Translations under genes and position numbers: made by a program
Notes under the pieces: model-generated
What the model was told of the DNA's origin: nothing
Database searches by the model: none
Seen by the model: only the letters and a program-made list of their open reading frames with translations
Source of the DNA: Chryseobacterium koreense CCUG 49689
Lineage (GTDB): Bacteria; Bacteroidota; Bacteroidia; Flavobacteriales; Weeksellaceae
Length of the DNA stretch: 64,000 nt
Reading direction: 5' to 3'
NCBI RefSeq assembly: GCF_001045435.1
Contig: NZ_LFNG01000010.1
Coordinates: forward strand, 1-64,000
Part shown: in pieces, positions 1 to 8,951 of the stretch
Layout: the number at the start of each line of letters is the position of its first letter
How positions within the stretch are numbered: the stretch's first letter is position 1

Positions 1-570
1 TTCGGAGCGGACGACTCCTTTTCGTCGGGCAGTTCGCACGAGCTGTGCAGCATCAGCGATGGCTGGCGTGTCGGCATCAACGGCAGGAGCCCTTTCGCGG
101 CGAGCGACAAGGTTCCGCTGGGAAGCAGGCACTACGTTTCGGGCAGCTACACCATCGCGCTGGACCACGCCGAGGGCATCTTCGCCGGCGGACAGGACAT
201 CTACCTGAAAGATAACCAGACCGGCGCGGTGACGAACCTCAGCGAGGGCGGCTACAGCTTCACGGCCAATGCGGGAGAGACCTCCTCGGGAAGGTTTGAA
301 ATCATCTACGAGCCGCAGACGGTGCTGGCAACCGGCGGCGGCGCCAAGGAAACCCTGCTGGTATATAGAGACGGGACCGATTTCGTGGTGAAGGCGCAAA
401 GCCAAGAAATCACCGGCCTGGAAGTGTATGACGGAACCGGAAGGTTGATTCTGAAAACCGCGCCAAACGCCACCAAGGCCACCATCGATTCATCGGTAAT
501 GGTAAACGGGGTCTATATGCTGAAGATCGACCAGCGTGGAAAAGTCACGACCAGGAAAGTGATCAAATAA
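1..570 (+). CDS. T9SS-sorted surface/secreted protein, C-terminal part only (5' end outside window)
   Basis: The frame is open from base 1 to the TAA ending at 570, so this is the last 189 residues of a larger protein. It ends in a type A T9SS sorting domain (LEVYDGTGRLI, then VNGVYMLKI and a basic TTRKVIK tail). The preceding segment (NGRSPF, a glycine/tyrosine-rich stretch, EGIFAGGQDIYLKD, VTNLSEGGYSF) aligns by eye with the C-terminal parts of the two downstream genes, so it is the first of three tandem paralogs. The protein should be exported by Sec, moved across the outer membrane by T9SS, and have its C-terminal domain removed. The first 180 bases are about 64% G+C by direct count, well above the rest of the window, and use codons such as ggc, gcg and ctg. 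Its function beyond secretion is unknown. Confidence 0.85.
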   Translation, partial: FGADDSFSSGSSHELCSISDGWRVGINGRSPFAASDKVPLGSRHYVSGSYTIALDHAEGIFAGGQDIYLKDNQTGAVTNLSEGGYSFTANAGETSSGRFEIIYEPQTVLATGGGAKETLLVYRDGTDFVVKAQSQEITGLEVYDGTGRLILKTAPNATKATIDSSVMVNGVYMLKIDQRGKVTTRKVIK

Positions 571-591
571 ATGGTTGACACCATATCCAGT

Positions 592-626
592 AAAGACCCG
601 GAAATTTTTCACCGGGTCTTTTTTTT
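592..626 (+). terminator. Rho-independent terminator after first T9SS cargo gene
   Basis: A perfect 10-bp stem (592-601 with 612-621) encloses a 10-base loop and runs into a T tract. It sits 21 bases after the stop codon. Confidence 0.9.
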
Positions 627-1776
627 CTGTGCAGAACATTATTCCATTAATAACATTAGGAATCCGTGTGTTCGTAACCTTATTTCCTTATTTTGATATG
701 CGGCAATGTGCCATAACATAAGGGAATACCGCCCCAATTCGGAGGCGTTTTTCCGAACTTTGCATATTTTGCCTCCTTCCGGATGCGCCCACCATCAAAA
801 CCGCCCAAATTCCCCAATCATTTAGAATTTCATTTTAGAAAACGAAAGTCCGTCCGGCTTACCGCTGATTTTTAGAAAATCTTGAAATGCTGCCATGTCA
901 AAGAAGGTTAAAGCGTTGACTAAAAATAGTCCATTAGAGGATATAGGATTTATATAGTAAGATATAGTATGGATATAGTATGCGAAATGGTCAAAATCGA
1001 ACTGTTTTATTAAGACCAAACCCAAGTGAACCGCCTGATCATTGAAAATCAGGGAAACCATGTAAAGAATTAGTTGAAAGGGAAAACAAACCGGAAAAAT
1101 GGAGGACTGACCACATGCAAATTACGCAAAACAGTAGTACATCTTGCCTCACAGCTGAAACCGGAAGCAGGATGTATTGAACCCGGATAACGGGAGAGGG
1201 ATTTTCCGGGCCTGGTCAAATGGGGAACCCCAAACTCCCGCAAACCATTTTCGGCGTTTTTTAGTAATGCCGATTTTCAGTTTTAATCGGTCATTGGATT
1301 TTTCAAAATACGCCTTCATTGCAAATGTCCTTTAGCACAGGTTTGATCAGTTTTTTTTTTTTTTTGGTCTCCTTATCGGTAAAGGACAACTCGAATTTCA
1401 TTCCTCGATTCGCATTAGCATTTTAAGCACAATAAATACTGATTTTTTCTAACAGGTAATTAGGGTTAAAAGTCATGATCCTTTAGCAATTCCTGTACTT
1501 CCACTGGGATGTATTCCTTACCCATTCAAAAACGCCAATCTATTTTAAGGTCCCAGGTACGCCACGAAGGTTTGTTGAGCGCTTTTTTATCGGAAATCAT
1601 CAAGAAGAATTCTTTTTTCACAGCAGGTTTTGCCGATCTATGCAGTGAGAGAAGCTAATATTTTTCATCAATGCGATATGTTCGGCACAAAAAATTTTTT
1701 GATTTTTGGAAAAGGTGTTTTCACCCTTTTTGCAATATCGGTAGAAATATTTAACGTGATATGCTGATAATTGGCG
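627..1776. other. Long non-coding or degraded intergenic region
   Basis: About 1.15 kb with no convincing gene. It contains an 11-bp tandem duplication at about 961-982 (gatatagtatg twice) and a run of 15 T at 1351-1365. On the reverse strand between about 1466 and 1690, short open stretches follow one another in different frames (for example a 19-codon ATG frame, 1525 down to 1466, preceded by a frame ending KIDWRF), as expected of a decayed gene, but I cannot name a family. A 79-codon reverse-strand frame at 822-1061 resembles nothing I recognise. Confidence 0.5.
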
Positions 1777-1784
1777 TAAATTTG
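1777..1784 (+). promoter_or_regulatory. Bacteroidota-type -7 promoter box (TAAATTTG)
   Basis: The match to TAnnTTTG is exact. No good TTTG box lies about 20 bases upstream, only a weak TTAAC near 1751. It lies 49 bases before a possible leader ORF and about 270 bases before the second T9SS cargo gene, and is the best visible promoter candidate for both. Confidence 0.5.
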
Positions 1785-1833
1785 TCTTGATACAAATGAA
1801 ATAAAGTTATTTTAATTTTAAATAAAATAGCTT

Positions 1834-1980
1834 ATGAAGAAAAATATACATCAGGCTCCCCATGAATTTGCGGGATCAACAGAGGGTGAAATGGAATCTT
1901 CCATCTTCCTGTACAAAATTCAATCCGGTAATTTTAAGTTTCCTAATCAATACCAAAGTGGGGATATGAATCCACTTTGA
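1834..1980 (+). CDS. Possible 48-residue leader ORF, unknown function
   Basis: An ATG frame of 48 codons ending in TGA at 1980, beginning MKKNIHQAPHEF and ending QSGDMNPL. It has no hydrophobic segment and no recognised motif. Its position, after a -7 box and before two hairpins and a secreted-protein gene, is what makes it worth recording. It could equally be a chance frame in a 5' untranslated region. Confidence 0.25.
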   Translation: MKKNIHQAPHEFAGSTEGEMESSIFLYKIQSGNFKFPNQYQSGDMNPL

Positions 1981-2014
1981 TATTCCTTATCGTTGTGGTG
2001 GAGATTTTCCACCA
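1954..2014 (+). promoter_or_regulatory. Two consecutive hairpins in the leader of the second T9SS cargo gene
   Basis: Hairpin 1 pairs 1954-1961 with 1972-1979 (8 bp, CAAAGTGG with CCACTTTG) and overlaps the end of the possible leader ORF. Hairpin 2 pairs 1996-2002 with 2008-2014 (7 bp, TGGTGGA with TCCACCA, 5-base loop). Neither is followed by a long T run, so they are not typical terminators. They could stabilise the mRNA or act in attenuation, which is inference. Confidence 0.4.
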
Positions 2015-2055
2015 ATAATTAGCTATCACGAATATTCTTCTAAAAACACAAAATA

Positions 2056-4569
2056 ATGAAAAAAATGCTGCTTTTTATATCGATTTTGATCGGTATCAGT
2101 TGTTTCGCGACAGTTCCCGTTTATACCATTGCCAAATTTACTTCCAGCGGTTCTGGGAATTGGGAAAATCCTGCGAGCTGGATGGTGAGTTACGATGCCG
2201 GTTTACCGCAGGTGGCCACCGAAATTCCCGGTGCGTCCGGTCACAGTGGTGTTTCTGTGGAAATACAGTGTGGGCATACGGTCGAGATTAAATCTGCCCT
2301 CAATAAGGAAACAAAATTTTTCACCATTGAAAACTTAACGGTGAAAGGAGTTTTGAATTTGACCAACCAGGGGAATCTGCCGATTACGGAATTTAGATCG
2401 GCAGGAAATTTTTTGCTGTTAATTGATGGGGGTGCAGTATTTATTGCAGATAAATTGACCTTGAAGCTGCCCACCAATACCATTATTTCAATTGTTGAGA
2501 GTGCAGGCGGCAGTTCCTGCCGAGGAACATATAATCTTGGGTTCAATGGAAATTGCCAGGGAAACGGAAATACCACCTTATTAATAGGTGATATTGTGTA
2601 TAAGTGTAAAGATTTTAACACGATCAACTCCAATGGTGGTACTGCCATCGGTGCACTGGGAGGTGCGGTTCCGCCCATTGTGTGTTATTATGACAATGAA
2701 ACAGTACCTGAAATTGTTGTGAGCTACATGAATTACCAAGGAGGGTTCGCCAATGTGAAATATAATTTGCAATTAACGAGCAAACCTCCTTTCAGCAATG
2801 TAACGCTAGGCACTGGTGATGTGAAATTTTCGTCACAGCAACAGACGATTTATTTAACCCAGATTCTGGACCAGCCTGGCGATTATATTTTCACCCTGAA
2901 AGTAACGGTGATCAATGATCCTTCAAAAACCAATACGGGCTTTGTCACCATCAAAAAAGGGGACGAAAGTGTATTTTCGGCCGGTTCATGGGATATGGAT
3001 AAAGGAGTGCCCAGCTTATTCAACGGACTCTCAGCGATCATCAATGACAACTATAATACCAGTGTTTATGGTTCCATTGATGCATGCGCCTGTACGGTGA
3101 ATGCCGGAAAAACCCTTACCGTGGCTCCGGGTACTCATATGAAATTGCTGGGTCGATTAGACAACAACAATGGTGGAACGGTGATCGTGAAAGACAGTGC
3201 AAACCTCATTCAGGTTTATGAAAAAGTAATCAATATCGGAAATGTAACGGTAGAGAAGGAATTTACTTTCTCCGATGGAAGACAGCAATTCAACTTGGTT
3301 TCCTCGCCGGTGATCGGGGGTAATCTGAAAAGCATATATCCCGGAAACCCGCTTGCGGCTTATCACAATGAAGCCACGGATTTTTTCTATACCTCAAGTG
3401 GGGTAAATATCCAGGGAAGGGGATTGGCGCTAAAAGAACCTTTTGCTTCTGCAGTGCCTGCCGGAACAGTAGCTGCTTCATTTGTGGGAGTGCCTTTTAA
3501 CGGGACTTTAAATTTTCCTATATCGTACAGCAATGCACAGCGCGGTTATAATTTAATAGGTAATCCGTACCCTTCCAACATAGATCTGGTCGCATTCTAC
3601 AAAACCAATTTTGATATGATCAGTTCCACCTTCAGTTTTTGGGATAACAGAGGAAATACCCTTTTTGAACAACAGGGTTCCAATTACAACGGTGAACACT
3701 ATGCCCTTTACAATGCCAGTAACGGGACTTCCACAGCGGCTCATACGCAGGGATATCCTTCAAGGCTGCCATCACGATATGTAAGGCCTGCACAGGGATT
3801 TATGGTAAAAGCTTTGGGCACGGGCACCGTGATATTTCGTAATGAATCCATGCGGGTGGATAATCCTGCCACTCCTCAATACTTCGGAAAAGGCGGAAAA
3901 ATTGTAAATGGCGCCATGGATCGCTATTGGCTTGGATTAACGACTCCTTCGGGCGTGCAATATTCGGCGGCGGTGGTTTATTATCAGGGCGGTTCACTGC
4001 AGGTAGGTCAGGACGATTCCAAAGCGGCTGACTCTTCCGAGAATGTTTACACGATGGCCGGAGTGGAAAAAATCGCCATCCATGGACGTCCGTTATTTGA
4101 CAGTAAGGATGTTCTTCCATTGGGGTACGGCGCATCTGCTGCCGGACACTATACCCTCTCACTGCAGGATTCTGAAGGGGTTTTTGCCAGCGGACAAAAC
4201 ATCTATCTCAACGATAAGCAAACCGGAATTCAGACCAACCTTTCACAGGGTAGCTATATTTTTTCAAGCACACCAGGAGAATTTACCAACCGTTTCGATA
4301 TTGTATATGTTCCAAAAACGATATTTGCAACCCATGCCGTCCAGCAGAGTGATGTGATGGTGTACCGCGAAGGAAATTATTTTGTGGTACAGGCTCCGGA
4401 ACAAAAAATAACCGAGTTGGAATTGTATGATGGTGTGGGAAGAATGGTCTTCAGGACTGTGCCCAACGGTATGAAGGCTACGATCGATGCCTCATTAATG
4501 GTCGACGGAGTCTATTTTTTAAAAATCGTCCAGGGTGGTACGGTAACCACCAGGAAGGTGGTGAAATAA
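2056..4569 (+). CDS. T9SS type A sorting domain-containing secreted protein (second of three paralogs)
   Basis: The product has 837 residues. A signal peptide (MKKMLLFISILIGISCFA) is followed by a region starting SGSGNWENPASW, of the kind found at the N terminus of many Bacteroidota adhesin-like surface proteins. From about residue 330 on (CACTVNAGKTLTV, NIQGRGLALKEP, YNLIGNPYPSN, FSFWDNRGNT) it closely resembles the downstream paralog. It ends in a type A T9SS sorting domain (ITELELYDGVGRM, VDGVYFLKI, TTRKVVK). The predicted location is outside the cell or on the surface, and the ligand is unknown. The N-terminal 330 residues are not shared with the neighbour, which fits a variable head on a conserved tail. 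A possible leader ORF and two hairpins lie just upstream. Confidence 0.9.
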   Translation: MKKMLLFISILIGISCFATVPVYTIAKFTSSGSGNWENPASWMVSYDAGLPQVATEIPGASGHSGVSVEIQCGHTVEIKSALNKETKFFTIENLTVKGVLNLTNQGNLPITEFRSAGNFLLLIDGGAVFIADKLTLKLPTNTIISIVESAGGSSCRGTYNLGFNGNCQGNGNTTLLIGDIVYKCKDFNTINSNGGTAIGALGGAVPPIVCYYDNETVPEIVVSYMNYQGGFANVKYNLQLTSKPPFSNVTLGTGDVKFSSQQQTIYLTQILDQPGDYIFTLKVTVINDPSKTNTGFVTIKKGDESVFSAGSWDMDKGVPSLFNGLSAIINDNYNTSVYGSIDACACTVNAGKTLTVAPGTHMKLLGRLDNNNGGTVIVKDSANLIQVYEKVINIGNVTVEKEFTFSDGRQQFNLVSSPVIGGNLKSIYPGNPLAAYHNEATDFFYTSSGVNIQGRGLALKEPFASAVPAGTVAASFVGVPFNGTLNFPISYSNAQRGYNLIGNPYPSNIDLVAFYKTNFDMISSTFSFWDNRGNTLFEQQGSNYNGEHYALYNASNGTSTAAHTQGYPSRLPSRYVRPAQGFMVKALGTGTVIFRNESMRVDNPATPQYFGKGGKIVNGAMDRYWLGLTTPSGVQYSAAVVYYQGGSLQVGQDDSKAADSSENVYTMAGVEKIAIHGRPLFDSKDVLPLGYGASAAGHYTLSLQDSEGVFASGQNIYLNDKQTGIQTNLSQGSYIFSSTPGEFTNRFDIVYVPKTIFATHAVQQSDVMVYREGNYFVVQAPEQKITELELYDGVGRMVFRTVPNGMKATIDASLMVDGVYFLKIVQGGTVTTRKVVK

Positions 4570-4593
4570 ACTGGTAATTTATGAACATAAGCG

Positions 4594-4625
4594 GAGGTTG
4601 TCTGAAAAAGGCGGCCTCTTTTTTT
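4594..4625 (+). terminator. Rho-independent terminator after second T9SS cargo gene
   Basis: A 9-bp stem (4594-4602 with 4610-4618, including G-T wobble pairs) is followed by a run of T. It begins 25 bases after the stop codon. Confidence 0.8.
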
Positions 4626-4891
4626 GGGGAGATCCAGGAGGCGAGAGAAGAAAATGGGCAAAAAAAATGGGTTTTTCGGGTTTATTTTTCTGATCATCAT
4701 CATCCATAAAGGCCTTTTTTAAAATTTTTTTACAAATTACAAATAGATAACTTTTTATATGTAAAAATTTATGGTGAAATATTTTTTAATATAATTATAT
4801 TATTTTTATTAAAAATTTATTTATTGCGTAATATTTTTTTTATTTTAATAAAATATCCTGTAGTGACCTTTTTTATTAAATACAGAAAATA

Positions 4892-4923
4892 TTTGCACAG
4901 TATTTGTGGATGGGTTACTTTTG
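4892..4923 (+). promoter_or_regulatory. Bacteroidota-type promoter upstream of third T9SS cargo gene
   Basis: TTTG at 4892-4895, a 20-base spacer, then TACTTTTG at 4916-4923, a good match to the flavobacterial consensus. It lies at the end of a very A+T-rich stretch (about 4720-4900) and about 300 bases before the likely start codon of the third cargo gene, implying a long leader. Confidence 0.7.
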
Positions 4924-5219
4924 CATCCGAAAAAAAAAATTCCGAAACACAAATGGAAAAAAATATTTTCTGCCATAGGCCCTATATGCGGCTGTGTTTA
5001 AGCTGCATGCCGTCCGCACAAATTCCTTCTCTCTTTACCTTATCACCATTTTCCTTCATGCGGCTGGCTAAACTGCAGCATGATTTTCATGTTTTTTACG
5101 GACTGAAACGGCTTTAAGATTCTTTTTGATAAAAATACTTTCCCTAACAGATGATAGGGAAGGTAAGTAATGGTATGACCACTGCAAAACCCACATTATT
5201 TCTTTTAAAAAATACATAT
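4924..5219 (+). other. Long structured 5' leader with a repeated imperfect hairpin and a small frame
   Basis: This stretch lies between the promoter and the signal-peptide start of the third cargo gene. It holds two imperfect copies of a 24-25 base element (4986-5009 and 5058-5082, both starting ATGCGGCTG). The first can fold on itself as a 7-bp stem (one G-T pair); the second folds with a bulge. A 54-codon ATG frame (4953-5117) runs through both copies; it begins MEKNIFCHRPYM and looks unlike a real protein, so I treat it as a possible leader ORF at most. The layout parallels the second cargo gene: promoter, small frame, hairpins, then gene. Confidence 0.4.
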
Positions 5220-8200
5220 ATGAAAAGTAATTACACTGGACTTAAGAAGTACTGCCTTCTGCTGCTTGTTTTGTTTTCTTCTTTTGGCTTCGGGAAAAAC
5301 ATCTGGAAAGGTTCTTCCAGCACAGATTGGAACAATGCGTCCCATTGGTCTTTAAAGCGAGTGCCATTAAGTACAGATGCTGTTGAGGTACCTGTTCTTT
5401 CTGGAAAGTCCGCTTTCTATCCCACTATAGTTGGAGCTAACCGCTTTTTTGTTTTTGGCGGAAAGAAACAGAAAATTGTAGCGGGAAAGGTAGTATCGCC
5501 CATTTTTGCTGGCTCAACGGTTTCAGTGCCTTTCACGACTGCTGGAACTTTCGACAATGGAAATGTTTTTACTGCACCATTATCTGATTCCGCAGGAAGT
5601 TTTGCTTCGCCAACCAATATAGGTTCGTTGACTCAGACCACCGCAGGAACAATTTCAGGCACTATTCCCGCAGGAACTTCATCTGGAACGGGATACAGAA
5701 TTCGGGTAGTGAGCAATGCTCCTAGCATTGTGGGAAGTGATAATGGGGCTAATCTAACCATCAATAATACTCCGGCACCGACAGGACAGACCTCGCAGAA
5801 CTTTTGCTCAAATCCAATTCCGACCGTAAACAATCTGTCTGCCACCGGAACTGCTGTCAAATGGTATGCAGCCTCTACAGGCGGTAAGGCTTTAGGGACA
5901 TCAACAGCTTTGACAAACGGTACAAAATATTATGCCTCCCAAACACTGAATGGATTCGAAAGTATCTCAAGATTGGAGGTAACTGCCTATATTACCAATA
6001 CAATTTCAAACGTAACCGCATCAGATGCCTGTGAACTTACCAAACAGTCTATCGTAACAGTTACAGGACTGGCTGCAAACTTACCGGTTGGTGAGTACCA
6101 GGTGAAATACAAAATATACAATTCCAATCCGGAACTGTCTGCAATAATGACCGTAAACACTGCGGGAACTGGGGTCTTCACTGCAGATGTATCTAAGGTT
6201 GGATATGAAGCAACTGCAACTTTAAATGTGACACAAATAGCAAACATTGATGGAAGTTGCCCATTGGCCATGTCTATTCAATCAAATTCATTTCGAGTAG
6301 TGGGTGTACGCAAGCCATCGGTTCAGGCTGGGTATTATCAGTGTGACAGAAAATGGGTTGCGCAATGGACACCCGTAAACTACGCAAATGGTTACGTTTT
6401 AGAAGTCTCTACTTCCGGGGATTTTAGTCAGAATGTTACAAGCTACACCATTACTGGTCAAGGATCACAAAATTATACCATCAATAACTTAGCTTTTGGC
6501 GGGACCTATTATTACCGGGTGCGTGCAGAAAGCAATTTGTGTGGCTTTAGTCCTTATTCAGACACCATTAAATTTGTCATAGTAGGCAACAATTCCAGTA
6601 CTCCAGGAAAAATTAATGGATCATCAGTTATTTGCCCGAACATCCCCTATCAATTCAGCGTAGCTGGAAGTTATCCAACTTCGGGAGAGTGGTCTGTTTT
6701 TAATGAGACAGGTTCCGCCACCATCACTCCAACCGGTATTGTGACAGGAAAAAATTCGGGAACGGTTAAAATAGTCTTTACGACCTATAACGGTACATGT
6801 GGAACTTCGACATCATTCCCATTAACTATTTCTGCGGGTGGTGCTGCTGTAAGTCCAGCATCCGCTACTCCAACAGTTTGTAATAATGCGCTTATTATCC
6901 CTATTACACATGACACTACCGGTGCAACTGGAATTGGTGCCGCTACAGGTTTGCCGGCAGGTGTTTCCGCATCTTGGGCGGGCAACAAAATTACGATTTC
7001 GGGAACTCCAACCGAGTCCGGAACCTTCAATTACAGTATTCCTTTAACCGGAGGTTGTGGTACCGTATATGCGACGGGAACGATTACGGTAACGTCTCCT
7101 AGCAGCGCAGGATCGCCTAGCGCGTCTCCGAAAGTATGTGCCAATACCGAAATGCCAACGGTTTCCATTGCAACGACCGGTGCAACCGGAATTGGTGCCG
7201 CTACAGGTTTGCCGGCAGGGGTTTCCGCGTCATGGGCAGGTAACACGATCACGATTTCGGGGACTCCGACCGAGTCTGGAACGTTTAATTACAGCATTCC
7301 TTTAACCGGAGGTTGTGGTAACGTGAGCGCTAAGGGAACTATATATGTAAACCTTACTTCCGTATTTGATGGCGCAAATTGGTCTAACGGTATTCCTTCT
7401 GATAATGGATTGGCAGCGGAAATTGCTTCCGATTACAGTACATCAAACGGAAGTTTCACCGCCTGTTCATGCACAGTCAACCCAGGAAAAACTTTAACCA
7501 TTTCACCGAATACTTTTGTTAAAATTGAAAATGGGATTGTAAATAACGGAACCATTATCGTGGAAAGCGATGGTAACCTGATCCAGGTGAATGACAATGC
7601 GGTGAACCAGGGCAATATAGTGGTGAAAAGGGCGTTTAATTTTTCGACGGAAAGAAAGCAGTACAATTACGTTTCATCCCCGGTTGCAGGCGGTAATCTA
7701 AGAGATATTTATCCCGGATTACCACAGGCTGTTTACCACTCGGAAGCGACCAATATGTTTTATACCTCAAGCGGAGCCAATATTCAGGGACGTGCGCTTG
7801 CGATAAAAGAACCTTCTACCGGAGTGGTTTCTGATCCGACGGTGACTGCCAGTTTTGTGGGCGTACCGTTCAACGGAATCCTCAAATATCCACTTTCCTA
7901 CACTACCACAAATCCCGCGGTAAGTCACGGTTATAACCTGGTGGGGAATCCCTATCCTTCCAACCTGGATATTGAAGCGCTTTATGACGACAACGACGTC
8001 AAGATAGACCCTACGTTTTCTTTCTGGGACAACAGGGGGAATACCGTATTTGTCCAGCAGGGATCAGCCTATAACGGGGTCAGTTATGCGAAATATAATG
8101 CGGTGAGCGGTACCGGAGTTGGAGCAGGAACGTCAACCGCCTATAGCCCAACACGCACCCCTAATCAGTTTGTGAAAGTGGGGGCCGGATTTATGGTCCG

Positions 8201-8951
8201 TGCAAAAAGTACTGCCAACGGGGCGACTTTGGATTTCAAAAATGCCTACCGTTCGGATAACAATACAGGTCCCGGATTTTTTGGAAAGAGCAGCGACAAA
8301 GACCGCTACTGGGTGAAAATCAATACTCCTGGCGGAATAGAACTGATGACGGCAGTGGTCTATTTTCCAAATGGCAATAATGGTTTTTCCCTGGATGACA
8401 GCGTAACTTCCAACAGTTCCGATGATATTTACACCTTCGCGGCCCAAACCGCAGTGGCTATTAACGGCCGGGCGCCATTTTCGCAGTCAGACCGTGTAAT
8501 GGTGGGGGTGAACTCTTTTACATCCGGAAATTATACCATTTCACTGGGTGATCAGGAAGGAGTTTTTGCAAGCGGTCAAAATGTTTACCTGAAAGACCAC
8601 CTCACCGGCATCGTCACCAATCTGAGTGAGGGCAGCTATACCTTTTCCATCACTGCAGGTCAGAGCACGGGCAGGTTTGAGTTGATGTATGAACCGGGAG
8701 CGGTCTTGGCAGCTGAAGGCGCTGTCAAAGATGAACTGATGGTGTACAAAGACGGACAGGACTTTGTGGTGGCAGCAAAAGCCAGTAAGATCACAGGTCT
8801 GGAAGTGTATGACCTTCTGGGAAGGATGATTTATAAGGATGCCCCTCAGAAAACCAAGGCAACCATTGATTCCTCAGTGATGACCACAGGAGTCTATATT
8901 TTTAGAATTGACCAGGGTGGTAAGGTTACCACCAGGAAGGTAATCAAGTAA
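5220..8951 (+). CDS. Large T9SS type A secreted protein with Ig-like repeats (third paralog)
   Basis: The product has 1243 residues if it starts at 5220, chosen because a good signal peptide follows (MKSNYTGLKKYCLLLLVLF). An in-frame ATG at 5151 would add 23 residues in front of it. The mature N terminus (NIWKGSSSTDWNNASHWS) is of a type common in Bacteroidota surface proteins. A middle region of Ig/FnIII-like modules follows (about residues 80-700), including two near-identical modules containing TGLPAGVSASW. The last 500 or so residues match the upstream paralog (CSCTVNPGKTLTI, YNLVGNPYPSN, FSFWDNRGNTVF), ending in a T9SS type A domain (ITGLEVYDLLGRM, TTGVYIFRI, TTRKVIK). It is likely an adhesin or matrix protein; the ligand is not readable. 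Confidence 0.9.
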   Translation: MKSNYTGLKKYCLLLLVLFSSFGFGKNIWKGSSSTDWNNASHWSLKRVPLSTDAVEVPVLSGKSAFYPTIVGANRFFVFGGKKQKIVAGKVVSPIFAGSTVSVPFTTAGTFDNGNVFTAPLSDSAGSFASPTNIGSLTQTTAGTISGTIPAGTSSGTGYRIRVVSNAPSIVGSDNGANLTINNTPAPTGQTSQNFCSNPIPTVNNLSATGTAVKWYAASTGGKALGTSTALTNGTKYYASQTLNGFESISRLEVTAYITNTISNVTASDACELTKQSIVTVTGLAANLPVGEYQVKYKIYNSNPELSAIMTVNTAGTGVFTADVSKVGYEATATLNVTQIANIDGSCPLAMSIQSNSFRVVGVRKPSVQAGYYQCDRKWVAQWTPVNYANGYVLEVSTSGDFSQNVTSYTITGQGSQNYTINNLAFGGTYYYRVRAESNLCGFSPYSDTIKFVIVGNNSSTPGKINGSSVICPNIPYQFSVAGSYPTSGEWSVFNETGSATITPTGIVTGKNSGTVKIVFTTYNGTCGTSTSFPLTISAGGAAVSPASATPTVCNNALIIPITHDTTGATGIGAATGLPAGVSASWAGNKITISGTPTESGTFNYSIPLTGGCGTVYATGTITVTSPSSAGSPSASPKVCANTEMPTVSIATTGATGIGAATGLPAGVSASWAGNTITISGTPTESGTFNYSIPLTGGCGNVSAKGTIYVNLTSVFDGANWSNGIPSDNGLAAEIASDYSTSNGSFTACSCTVNPGKTLTISPNTFVKIENGIVNNGTIIVESDGNLIQVNDNAVNQGNIVVKRAFNFSTERKQYNYVSSPVAGGNLRDIYPGLPQAVYHSEATNMFYTSSGANIQGRALAIKEPSTGVVSDPTVTASFVGVPFNGILKYPLSYTTTNPAVSHGYNLVGNPYPSNLDIEALYDDNDVKIDPTFSFWDNRGNTVFVQQGSAYNGVSYAKYNAVSGTGVGAGTSTAYSPTRTPNQFVKVGAGFMVRAKSTANGATLDFKNAYRSDNNTGPGFFGKSSDKDRYWVKINTPGGIELMTAVVYFPNGNNGFSLDDSVTSNSSDDIYTFAAQTAVAINGRAPFSQSDRVMVGVNSFTSGNYTISLGDQEGVFASGQNVYLKDHLTGIVTNLSEGSYTFSITAGQSTGRFELMYEPGAVLAAEGAVKDELMVYKDGQDFVVAAKASKITGLEVYDLLGRMIYKDAPQKTKATIDSSVMTTGVYIFRIDQGGKVTTRKVIK
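6918..7320 (+). repeat. Tandem duplication of an Ig-like module inside the third T9SS cargo gene
   Basis: Units 6918-7062 and 7176-7320 are 145 bases each, spaced 258 bases (86 codons) apart. I count 15 differences, about 90% identity, mostly at third codon positions. The protein units are almost the same, differing around NKITI versus NTITI. This is a recent in-frame duplication or a pair kept alike by conversion. Confidence 0.9.

Noticed and set aside
822-1061. 79-codon minus-strand frame
   Set aside because: No motif, no promoter and odd composition; it lies in a region rich in repeats and decayed frames, so I did not call it a gene.
4824-5117. 97-codon plus-strand frame
   Set aside because: It starts upstream of and runs through a good promoter (4892-4923), so the long form cannot be the translated one; only the part from 4953 is mentioned, as a possible leader.
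5151-5219. Upstream ATG (5151) for the third cargo gene
   Set aside because: The signal peptide begins at the ATG at 5220; 23 extra polar residues in front would spoil it.
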